From: Glandiceps talaboti
Lineage: Eukaryota > Hemichordata > Enteropneusta > Spengelidae
Direction of reading: 5' to 3'
Length of the DNA stretch: 64,000 nt
Assembly: GCF_964340395.1 (NCBI RefSeq)
Contig: NC_135557.1
Coordinates: forward strand, 21,118,225 to 21,182,224
In this document: positions 21,938 through 39,061 of the stretch, piece by piece
Numbering within the stretch: the first letter of the stretch is position 1
How the letters are laid out: every line of letters starts with the position of its first letter
Position numbers and translations under genes: made by a program
Notes under the pieces: generated by a model
What the model was told of the DNA's origin: nothing
The model's database searches: none
What the model saw: the letters and a program-made list of their open reading frames with translations, nothing else

Positions 21938-24440
21938 CTTGGCTAACTGTATATAGAGTGCTGTAATAAAACTAAATCTCATTTGGCTAACTTTATAGGG
22001 AGTGCTGTAATAAACTACGTCACATGTAGCTAACTATATAGAGTGCTGTAATAAACTACGTCACATTTGGCTAACTATATAGAGTGCTGAAATAAAACTA
22101 CGTCACATTTGGTTAACTGTATAGAGTGCTGTAATAAAACTACGTCACATTTGGTTAACTGTATAGAGTGCTGTAATAAACTACGTCACATTTGGCTAAC
22201 TATATAGAGTGCTGTAATAAACTACGTCACATTTGACTAACTATAGAGTGCTGTAATAAAACTACGCCACATTTGTCTTACTATATAGAGCACTGTAATA
22301 AAACTACGTCACATTTGGCTAACTATATAGAGTGCTGTAATAAACTACGTCCCATTTGGCTAACTATATAGAGTGCTGTAATAAACTACGTCACATTTGG
22401 CTAACTATATAGAGTGCTGTAATAAAACTACGTCACATTTGGCTAACTATATAGAGTGCTGTAATAAACTACGTCCCATTTGGCTAACTATATAGAGTGC
22501 TGTAATAAAACTACGTCACATTTGGCTAACTATATAGAGTGCTGTAATAAACTACGCCACATTTGGCTAACTATATAGAGTACTGTAATACAACTACGTC
22601 ACATTTGACTAACTATAGAGTGCTGTAATAAAACTACGCCACATTTGGCTAACTATATAGAGCACTGTAATAAAACTACGTCACATTTGGCTAACTATAT
22701 AGAGTGCTGTAATAAAACTACGCCACATTTGGCTAACTATATAGAGTACTGTAATACAACTACGTCACATTTGACTAACTATAGAGTGCTGTAATAAAAC
22801 TACGTCACATTTGGCTAACTATATAGAGAGTGCTGTAATAAAACTACGTCACATTTGGCTAACTATATATAGAGTGCTGTAATAAAACTACGCCACATTT
22901 GTCTTACTATATAGAGTACTGTAATACAACTACGTCACATGGCTAACTATATAGAGTACTGTAATAAACTACGTCACATTTGGCTAACTATATAGAGTGC
23001 TGTAATAAACTACGTCACATTTGACTAACTATAGAGTGCTGTAATAAAACTACGCCACATTTGGCTAACTATATAGAGTACTGTAATACAACTACGTCAC
23101 ATTTGACTAACTATAGAGTGCTGTAATAAAACTACGCCACATTTGTCTTACTATATAGAGTACTGTAATACAACTACGTCACATGGCTAACTGTATAGAG
23201 TGCTGTAATAAACTACGTCACATTTGGCTAACTATATAGAGTGCTGTAATAAACTACGTCACATTTGACTAACTATAGAGTGCTGTAATAAAACTACGCC
23301 ACATTTGTCTTACTATATAGAGCACTGTAATAAAACTACGTCACATTTGGCTAACTATATAGAGCACTGTAATAAAACTACGTCACATTTGGCTAACTAT
23401 ATATAGAGTGCTGTAATAAACTACGTCACATTTGGCTAACTATATAGAGTGCTGTAATAAAACTACGTCACATTTGGCTAACTATATAGAGCACTGTAAT
23501 AAAACTACGTCACATTTGGCTAACTATATATAGAGTGCTGTAATAAACTACGTCACATTTGGCTAACTATATATAGAGTGCTGTAATAAACTACGTCACA
23601 TTTGGCTAAATATATATAGAGTGCTGTAATAAAACTACGTCACATTTGGCTAACTATATAGAGTGCTATAATAAACTACGTCACATTTGGCTAACTATAT
23701 ATAGAGTGCTGTAATAAACTACGTCACATTTGGCTAAATATATATAGAGTGCTGTAATAAACTACGTCACATTTGGCTAACTATATATAGAGTGCTGTAA
23801 TAAAACTACGTCACATTTGGCTAACTATAGAGTGCTGTAATAAAACTACGTCACATTTGGCTAACTATATAGAGCACTGTAATAAAACTACGTCACATTT
23901 GGCTAACTATATATAGAGTGCTGTAATAAACTACGTCACATTTGGCTAAATATATATAGAGTGCTGTAATAAACTACGTCACATTTGGCTAACTATATAT
24001 AGAGTGCTGTAATAAAACTACGTCACATTTGGCTAACTATATAGAGTACTGTAATAAAACTACGTCACATTTGGCTAACTATATAGAGTGCTATAATAAA
24101 CTACGTCACATTTGGCTAACTGTATAGAGCACTGTAATAAAACTACGTCACATTTGGCTAACTATATAGAGTGCTGTAATAAACTACGTCCCATTTGGCT
24201 AACTATATAGAGTGCTGTAATAAACTACGTCACATTTGGCTAACTATATAGAGTGCTGTAATAAAACTACGTCACATTTGGCTAACTATATAGAGTGCTG
24301 TAATAAAACTACGTCACATTTGGCTAACTATATATAGAGTGCTGTAATAAAACTACGTCACATTTGGCTAACTATATAGAGTGCTGTAATAAAACTACGT
24401 CACATTTGGTTAACTATATAGAGTGCTGTAATACAACTAC
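21938..24440. repeat. 42-bp satellite 1, with AATAAA and TACGTCA in most units
   Basis: About sixty head-to-tail copies of 39-44 bp. The consensus is GGCTAACTATATAGAGTGC, then TGTAATAAAACTACGTCACATTT. Variation is in TA number (ATATAG versus ATATATAG), AAA versus AAAA and a few substitutions (GAGCAC, CGCCAC, GTCTTACT). Groups of variants recur in the same order, for example around 22875-22985 and 23105-23215, so expansion has been by multi-unit blocks. It lies between RING gene 2 (-) and RING gene 3 (+). Confidence 0.97.
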
Positions 24441-26672
24441 CTTACATACACATGCAAAGTTACTGTTTCGGAAGACTGTAGTCCGTTTTGAGAAGTGTGA
24501 TTGTTGAATTATAACCTTGACCGTTAGATTAGAATTCACAAAGAACTTGGACGAGTTTCAGCGCTATCAAAATTATGAAGTGCGTCATTGTTTTGATTAC
24601 AAAAGAGAAGTGATACCGTCAATTAGATGTGAAATATAAGAATTCGGTTATTTTCAAATTAAGATATAGCGATGTCTGATTAGAGCCCCGTATCTAAATA
24701 CACTACATGTATACTTCCATGTCATGTGATTATAATATAAATATCAGTAAATCGGTTCACGCTGTCCACTTATTTATCTTCTGATGGGGGAAAATTGACA
24801 ATAAGTTCTGTTCTGAAAGTAAACGTATTACAACATGATATGGTGAGGAATTAGAATATTCAAATAATGCAGATAATGGCAGCGCCATATATTCAAAATA
24901 CATAGTTTTGTTTGTTTGTTTGTTTGTTTGTTTGTTTGTTTGTTTGTTTGTGTTTTTTTCTTTTTTTTTCTTTTTTCTTTTTTTTTTTGGGGGGGGGGGG
25001 GTGTTTTGCACAAGTTTTAATCTGAAGCTTTCACAACCAGGTAACATTTCCTGTTCTAGGTTTCTCATCTTATCTTCTTAATCTCTTGCCTTATCTTCTT
25101 GACATTTTGAATCCAGTATATTTAATCTATCAACGTATTTGTAGATAGCTGTCACTATTATGTATTGTAAGGGTCACAGCAGAAGGTTGGTAAATGCTGT
25201 TGAATATTCCGATGTCAGCTGTGACAATTGGCTTTCTCAGTTCTCAGATCACAGGTAATGAATTTGTTAGAGATGTAAGTTGTATATACTAACGGAATCC
25301 TCCCATTATAGAGACATAGGCACCAATTCATAGTTACTTCATAAATCTGGCCATCCAGAGCTTTACCCTGTGTTGCTCAACCTCAACTTATATGTCTAAG
25401 ATCATATTCTACTGTGTTCTTATATAACAGTGTACTCATAACTGTGAAAACAATATTGAATCTCAGTCCCTTTATGATGAAAGGGGTGCGATAGGACACT
25501 GGCTTTACAATAATCTAACTTCTGAAGGCGAAATACGCTTTGTTTAGGTTTAAGCTTATATTTCTATTCAAAATTAGAATGCGTATCCAAATCTTCGAAA
25601 TGTCAAGGTTACGAATCTATAACTCAAAACTGACCAGTCTCCCGTTACAGTAACTGGATAGCAAGTATTTTACGGAGTTTTATTACAACAATTCCAGTAG
25701 CTAGCAATTTGTGACGTAGATTTTGAAGTGTTTTTGCCCAGAGTATTTTCTATTGTAAGTCTGTAGGTCACCTGTATGAAGTCGAGTACTTAAAGGCATT
25801 CTTATTTATAAATGGGGCGTACACACTCCACGGTAAACTATGTACTTCGGACGGTGCCATAACATACATATACATATCTTGCACTGTTGTTCATTCTGCA
25901 GTTGTAACCAAGTCAAATTTTGTAGGTGAGTCTGGTAATTAGTTGCGAGTTGCAGTTGTTAGGATTTTTTCTTCAATATACAATAACGTCGACGTCGTGT
26001 GAGTAGAATAGTAATTAGTATACACGTTATGTCTGGGACTTAATGTGTACGTGTATATTAAGTGAAGTGGGTCCGAAATACAATACACAGTGTCACCATA
26101 TGTATATTTATGTTTTCATTTTCTTTCACAATCACCCTTAAAATCAGTTTTATTGATATGAGAGATTACAATAATTGAAAATTATACTTTTAGAATACAT
26201 GAAAACTTGAGAAAATTGTTAACTAACATTGTTATTTGCCATATATCATGACGTCTGATAGGTACGTACAGCTATGAATGATACAAAGCGGAATGTGTAT
26301 GGACTCTGTCCCATAGACAAAAGATACGATGTTTATATATTCTCTAAATGCTCCATATTTCAGTTGCTAGATATTTTAAAATTGTACATGAAGTGGCAGA
26401 GTCATTCGCCTATGTGTTATTCGACATTACTTCTTTTAAATTCAAAGGGAAATCTTCATGTCAGTGGCATAATGTATTGTAGTGTTGTTGTGGTGTGTAT
26501 GGAGTAGGGTTAGGAGTTTCAACATCAAAGAAAACAAACACCTGTTTTGGAACGTATGAGTAATGCATAAATATTCAATATATTATTATTGGGTTACAAA
26601 CATTTGTCATTGGTTTGTTGCAGTGTTGTATGCTGATTTGGAAACGTTCATACAAAAACAATACATTTTCAG
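24441..26672. other. Intergenic, upstream of RING gene 3
   Basis: Holds a (TTTG)n run followed by T/C and a G homopolymer (24906-25002). Otherwise it is AT-rich unique sequence. The open frames at 24757-25068 run through that tract and are artefacts. The 5' leader exon of RING gene 3 is probably here but I cannot place it. Confidence 0.5.
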
Positions 26673-26685
26673 TTTGAGAAATGAA

Positions 26686-27768
26686 ATGGCGGCAGCTGTC
26701 ATCGAACAATTGGACGATGAACTTTTGAACTGTTCTGTTTGTATGGGACGATTTACAGAACCTAAATTGCTGCCAAAATGTGGTCATATATTGTGCAAGC
26801 CATGTTTTGTTGGAATCATAGCTGCTGGAAGGGGTAGGTTGAATTGTCCGGTCTGTAGAACGGATAATACAGAGTGCCTCTCCAGGGGTGATCTAGACGG
26901 TCGTCAAGGCAGCCGCCAAATGAAGTTATCCATTAAGATTGCAGACGCTTCAAGGAATGAAGAATTGGTGAACAATCCAAGACAAACCCAGACTTATGAG
27001 ACTGGAATTCCGTCGCTTGATCTTGTTCATTCTGGCCATCTTGATCACTTCAAGTGCCCAGTATGCCAAGAAGAATTCCCTGGTGAAGACTTATTGCATG
27101 CACATATGGTAGTTTGTCGGCAAGGGAAATATGACGGTGTGACTTTTCAAAGTAGAGGGCGCTATAATAATCCAGAAAGGGGAGAGGACCGCCTTCCATA
27201 TTTACAACAGCAAATCCCCGAGAACAATAATGAAGTTCAGAATAGGAAGTTCGCTAACACTCCAAATGAACCAGTACCTATATCAATATCATCTGATCGG
27301 TGTGCTACTACAAATCAGCAAAGTATGGTGAATACAATAGAAAACACTGTCCATTCAACTCCTGAACAACATACATGTCCAAAATGTGAGTTTAACTTCC
27401 AGAGTGCAGAATCTCTGCTCTCTCATATGGACATATGTACGCCTGACACGCCGATTACACCAGGGGGTGACGTGGTAAACGCTGTTGATCACGTCACGAC
27501 AAGTGAACAACCTGGAGACTGTTTCCTGTGTCCAAATTGTGAGAGCATTTATGATGACATAAACAGCTTGCAAACGCATATGGCAAGTTGCATTGAAAAT
27601 GAAACTGTTCCTCCATCCGGGTCAGTGGATTGCGCCCCGGGAATGGAAGACGTTGAGATAGAGGTGGAAACTGTTTCTGACGTCGAGACATCAGTTAGAT
27701 CACAGTCAGCAACAAAAAAAAATGATGACGTCAAGTTTAGCGGATGCTTTCCTTGTACGTTTCTATAA
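26686..27768 (+). CDS. RING plus three C2HC zinc fingers, C-terminal CaaX box (RING gene 3)
   Basis: Probable E3 ubiquitin ligase of 360 residues. The RING is at about 16-57 (CSVC, LPKCGHILCKPCF, CPVCR) followed by TDNTECL. Three fingers of form C-x2-C-x12-H-x3-C lie at about 124-144 (CPVCQEEF...HAHMVVC), 231-251 (CPKCEFNF...SHMDIC) and 282-302 (CPNCESIY...THMASC). They resemble the TAX1BP1/CALCOCO-type ubiquitin-binding fingers, so ubiquitin reading by the ligase is plausible but inferred. The protein ends CFPCTFL: CTFL is a CaaX box with terminal Leu, typical of geranylgeranylation, with another Cys three residues before it. The start at 26686 is thirteen bases after an acceptor (ACATTTTCAG, 26672); the in-frame ATG at 26563 would lie in the intron. 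AATAAA is at 27839. Confidence 0.87.
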   Translation: MAAAVIEQLDDELLNCSVCMGRFTEPKLLPKCGHILCKPCFVGIIAAGRGRLNCPVCRTDNTECLSRGDLDGRQGSRQMKLSIKIADASRNEELVNNPRQTQTYETGIPSLDLVHSGHLDHFKCPVCQEEFPGEDLLHAHMVVCRQGKYDGVTFQSRGRYNNPERGEDRLPYLQQQIPENNNEVQNRKFANTPNEPVPISISSDRCATTNQQSMVNTIENTVHSTPEQHTCPKCEFNFQSAESLLSHMDICTPDTPITPGGDVVNAVDHVTTSEQPGDCFLCPNCESIYDDINSLQTHMASCIENETVPPSGSVDCAPGMEDVEIEVETVSDVETSVRSQSATKKNDDVKFSGCFPCTFL

Positions 27769-29699
27769 TCTAATGTAAACTATATTTGCATAAATATACA
27801 CAGGGCAGTGATGCTGGGTTAAAGCTTAGGGTGTCTTCAATAAATACACAACCGCAGGGACAGGGTAATGGGGTGTCACATTTTTTCAAATAAGTTCTCG
27901 GGTGATGGCCATATTTAAAATAGTAAATGGGGATGGGTAGCATTTTACTTTGACTTTATTTGAAAGGCAATTGACGGAGGGTCACTTTTCTTATAAACTA
28001 GAATCAGGGAAAGATCATATTTTGTGCAAGATTTCCATATTGTAAACAGTGAAAGAGTTATTTTAATTTTCAAAAAGGAATTAATGCAGATGTACAACTG
28101 TACTTGAACATTTGTTAAAATAAGATTTTATATGACACTAAATTACATTTAGTCTTTCTTACTTCTCTGTACACGATAACGTTTGATTCAGAGTGGCTGG
28201 TGAGATAACATGCGTTCATCTTATATCGACAATCTACTTATTACAATTAAATGCCGCTGAAAAAGATACTCCCATAAGTTGATGGTTGTAAAGTAACACA
28301 GGGTGTATTAAATGCCAATATGAATACAATCCAAGTTACGAGGATGAGTTACAGGACTCCACACTAAGGTCAGTTAGCACTTTTACTGATGTACATTCAG
28401 TTCCTGACAACATTTCCCACCAAGTACTGTGACCTCAGATTAAGGCGTATATTTCATTGATCATTTGAAACATCACTCATCACAGACTGACGATAATCTT
28501 TTAACGATTTCAATGAACACTGCAGGCTATTAAACTCCAAATTGAGTTAACCATGGTCAGCTTAAAAAATTAAACACAAAAGCAACGATTCTTTTAACTC
28601 AAGAGGGTTTCCAGTTTGGGCCGTGTGATTCATGGTAGTCTTTTTATTCGCTTCTCTGGTTGTGTTTTTGTAAATGCACTAAAACGAAATTTATCTCTTT
28701 CATAAGGGACATGATATGAGATGGCAGAGAATTCTTATAGAGTACACAATAGTTTGTCTTACTATGATTAAACCTCTCAATTCTCACCCGTGATTTGGGG
28801 CTAACCGGATTGCCACATTAAATACATACCAATGTATTAAAACAAGTAATGAAGTAGTAACAATACATTATTTATTTCCGTTTGAAAAATGTATAAAGTT
28901 ATAATCAAATGTACAACATGGCAAATACATAATATACACTCTCACACGTACACCTATGGTTATTCTTGATAGAAATACACTAATTGTACAGTGTTTACCT
29001 TCAAACCGATTGGTAATCACAATATTGCCTGTAAATACACGAATTCCATGTATTTATTGGATGTTGTTTCTATTTTCACTTAAACCGTATATATATTGTT
29101 ATCTGTTATATAATGTATATATACTTGGTATTTAAAATTTGGCTTTATTTATTTATTCATCTTTTATCCATTTTAATGATTGATTGCTTGCTTGCTTGCT
29201 TGCTTGTTGGATTGCTTGATTGATTAATTGATTGATTGATTGATTGATTGATTTGATCAATTTGTATTTCCCTATTGCCGAACCAAGTTAATGATGTACA
29301 ACCTCAATTTCTCGTATCTTCTATAAATTTCTCAGAGGAATTCGTTTAGAATTTCACACATCATGTTGCGTGTAGGTAAAGTGGCGATGCAATGGTAAGT
29401 TAATAGACACCAGACACACGTCATCATTCTGAAAGTGGAAAGAAATTACAATTCTCCAAGTTCTAAAAGATCAACAAGGACTGCAATTTGTGATCCGATG
29501 GCAATTAATGTATAAAAACAACTACAAACTGTCGATTGGGTTTTTATTCAAATTTATTTCACACTATAAGAACTCGGGCCAAATAAGAATGCAGCATATA
29601 ACCGTGTCAATGTTTCCCAATCTAGATGGATCAAACTAAACACATATCGCAATCTGGTCCTTACAGTCTCGTTCACAACTTCTAGATATCACCGACTTT
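27769..29699. other. Intergenic with a dispersed repeat
   Basis: About 27855-28050 is related to two pieces at 56845-56940 and 57425-57530: (T)CACA.TTT...TTCTCGGG(T/A)(G/A)ATGGC, and later GGGTCACTTTTC...AGAATCAGGG. A CTTG/GATT tetranucleotide run lies at about 29175-29260. Nothing else is recognised. Two AATAAA signals on the - strand (about 29543-29558) probably serve RSPH1. Confidence 0.5.
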
Positions 29700-35851
<6,152 letters not shown>

Positions 35852-36109
35852 GCTGAAACTGTTATTTGATGACAATTTGCCCAAATAAGGAAGTTAACAG
35901 GTAAAGTTAACGTCGACACCAACAAATAAAACACGGTTGTTACGGACGCCAAATGCTGATGGCCTGTGCTAAGCATAAACCACGTACTGGAATCCGGACT
36001 TTACACCAACTGTTGAAACTTATCGATATGCAAATGTTTTGATTCGTCGATAGTGAATTATGGCGAATAAAAGCGGCTCTAATCGAGTAGCTGTGAGCTG
36101 ATATAAAGT

Positions 36110-36197
36110 TTGCGCTCACATACCTACCTGTATACATACTTACTTAGCTACATACATACCTACCTACCCACATACATACATACATACATACATACAT

Positions 36198-36232
<35 letters not shown>

Positions 36233-36390
36233 TACATACATACATACATACATACATACATGCACACACACATATATACATACATACATACATACGCACG
36301 CGCGCACACACACACACACATACACACATACATACATACATACATACATACATACATACATACATACATACATACATACATACATACATA
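36110..36390. repeat. (ATAC)n compound microsatellite
   Basis: ATAC tetranucleotides interspersed with AC and GCAC blocks, just upstream of RSPH1's first coding exon (about 260 bp from the ATG). The open frames here in all frames are artefacts. Confidence 0.97.
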
Positions 36391-36569
36391 AGAAAATTTG
36401 TTATTTAGAAATGTTCGGGTTTTGACCTTGCATTTCTGTGTCTCGCCAATTTGTCCTTTGGAAAAGAATATTTATTCGAAACGTCGGATTTAACAGCTAT
36501 ATATACGGACTGGTTTATTAGTTCCTTATGCATTTCTTTGTACTACAGTCCTAGCAGCATTATATATTT

Positions 36570-36570
<1 letters not shown>

Positions 36571-36601
<31 letters not shown>

Positions 36602-36611
36602 CATACATACA

Positions 36612-36642
<31 letters not shown>
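36571..36642. repeat. (ATAC)n microsatellite
   Basis: About eighteen ATAC units, a second tract 180 bp from the preceding one. Confidence 0.95.
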
Positions 36643-36643
<1 letters not shown>

Positions 36644-36659
36644 CCGTACATAAGACAAT

Positions 36660-37420
36660 AATAATGACATTCAATAATAAGTTTTATTTCAACATTCCGT
36701 AGGTTACAATTAGCTGCAACCTTATATACACATATCACTTCAAACTAAGCCGTCTCTGTACATTAAATAATATTCACAATATACATAAAACATCGGCATG
36801 CCAAAAGTGTTGACTAGCTAGTCATACTAAAGAGATTTTGATAAAAGCTAAGTGTAGGAATTTTTCGAGTTGCTACATGTATTGGTATGTAGTATTGGTG
36901 ATTCAACATCTACTCAAGTCATTGCTATGCAGACAATATTGACTACCAAATGCAATGTATAGATTACATAAGCTCATTTTGATATTCATTATTCGCACAT
37001 ATAATTTATTCAAAAAATGGAGAAACGTAAGGCGTTTCCCCTAACGTCGCTACTAGGCGACAATCACTTCCACTTTACATTTTTCTTGAATGTACGTGTT
37101 CAATACCATACTTGACAACAATATTAATATCTCATCTCAATTCTTAATAATATGTAGGCCATGACACAGGAAGAAAAACTAAATTACTTTTTCTCAGGAC
37201 CAGTAACACCACTCGCAAAATTCATAGGAAAGGCATTGTGTAAACGAAAAGAGCTATTGTATGTTTAAATTGATTGTTTTGCCAGTTTATATCTGTAGTT
37301 TTTTATTTTTTTGTGCTCTCAACCTACTGTAACTATAATGTGTATTTGTTGGTGACTTATAAGTTCATTGGGCTGGGTAGCTCCTTGAGTTGCAATCCAC
37401 AATAATAAATAAATAAATAA
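36660..37420. other. Intergenic, possible retroelement tail at right end
   Basis: Mostly unique sequence. Near 37350-37420, TGACTTATAAGTTCATTGGGCTGG... ends in an (AATA)n run. A related phrase (GTCTTATAAGCCCAAGGGGCTGG) follows at 37550. This looks like the A-rich 3' tail of short retroposons, but no coding part is seen. Confidence 0.4.
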
Positions 37421-37444
37421 ACTACTACTACTACTACTACCACC

Positions 37445-37518
<74 letters not shown>

Positions 37519-37752
37519 ATCATTTATTTTGCAACAAATTGGATTTGTGTCTTATAAGCCCAAGGGGCTGGATGTGGCAAGTTTTAATAACAATTGTATC
37601 AGATCATATAAACAAATGTATACTTTAAGTCCACATAGGACACGTTAATAAATAAAATACAACAACAACAACAACTACTACTACTTTTACTACTACTATT
37701 ACTACTACTACTACTACTACTATTACTACTACTACCACCACTACTACCACAA
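37420..37752. repeat. Two (ACT)n trinucleotide tracts
   Basis: (CTA)n with an ACC block at 37420-37519 and a second imperfect (ACT)n tract at 37675-37750, separated by the retroposon-like phrase mentioned for the preceding interval. Confidence 0.93.
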
Positions 37753-37810
37753 CATAAACGATCCACCAACAGTAGCGAATTTCACAAAAAATACGGGTTG
37801 GGTATGATAC

Positions 37811-38266
37811 AACGAAAATCAGAAACCCTGAAACAAACCGCCGCCTGGCTTGACAAAAACCTCACTAACATTGCTACATTTTATCGTCTGGCTAGACAAA
37901 ACAATTACCAACAGAGGTTCGTCAATCGTCTGGCCTAACAAACATCTTTACCAATATTGTTACACTTTCTTTACCATTATCTCAAGAGATCATCGCCAAA
38001 TGTAAACACCTGTGGTAAACCTAAGGTTGGCTTGTTCCTTGATATGTTTGAAACAGTCAATTGACTAAAATGTAACAATTGTAATTCAGTTCTTGTCGTG
38101 TCAGACGATAACATGTGGAAATATTAATTAGCTTTTTGTCAAGTCAGACGAGAAGATTTACATCAAAGACATATTTGCCTAGCCAGACAAGAAACTGTAG
38201 GGATGTTAGTGAGATTTTTGTCGAGCCAGGCGACGTTTTGTTTCAGGCTTTATGATTTTCGTAGTA
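37811..38266. mobile_element. Foldback element with about 90-bp inverted arms
   Basis: The left arm begins CGAAAATCAGAAACCCTGAA and continues GCCTGGCTTGACAAAAAC, CTCACTAACAT. The right arm ends with the complement: ATGTTAGTGAGATTTTTGTC, GAGCCAGGCGAC, TTTCAGGCTTTATGATTTTCG. A shorter motif, GTCTGGCTAGACAA, recurs inside in both orientations. It has no coding capacity and is a non-autonomous DNA transposon by structure. The host target duplication is not clear. Confidence 0.75.
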
Positions 38267-38440
38267 AATAAATAAATAAATAAATGAAAAATTTCAAAAT
38301 ATATGTACCTTACTAAAAGTAACAGGTATGACATATAAAAGTCTTTGGCAAGATCAATAATATATTTGCATAATTGACAGATATGCATATTAATTCATGG
38401 ACGGATCGTCAATTAATCAACAAATCAATACATGGCTTGT

Positions 38441-39061
38441 CTATATTACTTTCAGCATATCGTCCGCACAAAAGTTTGCGACCGAGTCCCGACATGACAA
38501 AACGTGCTCATTAAGTCTGGAAACGTCGTTAAATGCACGCTCACATTTTGGGCACGTGTATTCCATTTCTGTAGAGCCAACGTGGCCACGATTTTGTCTT
38601 CGTGATGTCGATGTGTAAATTACGTTGTCGTTCACATCATGTGCCAATGTGATTGCGCCCTCTTGAGTCAGATTGTTGGAATCTGTATCTGTATCTTGAG
38701 CTGTCTCCTGACGTTCATAGTCATCCATGAAGGTTTGGTAAGGTAACACATCATGTGAATTGGTTTGTCGAGAATAGTCAATGTCGCTAGAGCCTGGAAG
38801 ATTGTCTAAACATGTAGGATCACTTGACCAGCTACTGCGATTGGGTAGTCCATCAATGCCTCGGTCGCCGATACACGACGTGTTGTCCGTTCTGCACAGT
38901 GGACATTTTAACTGACCTCGATTAGACAAGATGACTTGTGACAAACATTCTCTGCAGAACTCGTGTAAGCACTTCGGTAAGGTCTTCGGTTGTCGAAGCT
39001 CGTCCAGACAAATGGAACATTTGAAATCTTCGAATGGATGGAGTTCTTCAAAGTCGTTCAT
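38441..39061 (-). CDS. RING plus one C2HC zinc finger protein (RING gene 4)
   Basis: Probable E3 ubiquitin ligase of 206 residues. The RING is at about 15-56 (CSIC, LPKCLHEFCRECL, CPLCR) and is followed by TDNTSC, the same post-RING signature as the other members. A polar, Asp/Ser/Thr-rich middle leads to one finger at about 170-190 (CPKCERAF...NEHVLSC), closely like the fingers of RING gene 3. The C-terminus (ADDMLKVI) lacks a CaaX box and the N-terminus lacks a myristoylation motif. The start at 39061 follows an acceptor (TTATTTTAG, ending at 39107) by 45 bases; the whole coding part is one exon. The nearest relative in the window is RING gene 3 on the opposite strand, on the other side of RSPH1. 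Confidence 0.86.
   Translation of the reverse strand: MNDFEELHPFEDFKCSICLDELRQPKTLPKCLHEFCRECLSQVILSNRGQLKCPLCRTDNTSCIGDRGIDGLPNRSSWSSDPTCLDNLPGSSDIDYSRQTNSHDVLPYQTFMDDYERQETAQDTDTDSNNLTQEGAITLAHDVNDNVIYTSTSRRQNRGHVGSTEMEYTCPKCERAFNDVSRLNEHVLSCRDSVANFCADDMLKVI

Noticed and set aside
26563-26685. Upstream ATG extending RING gene 3 by 41 residues
   Set aside because: A splice acceptor at 26672 and the shared gene structure of the RING set place this stretch in a leader intron. The extension is hydrophobic and unlike the paralogues.
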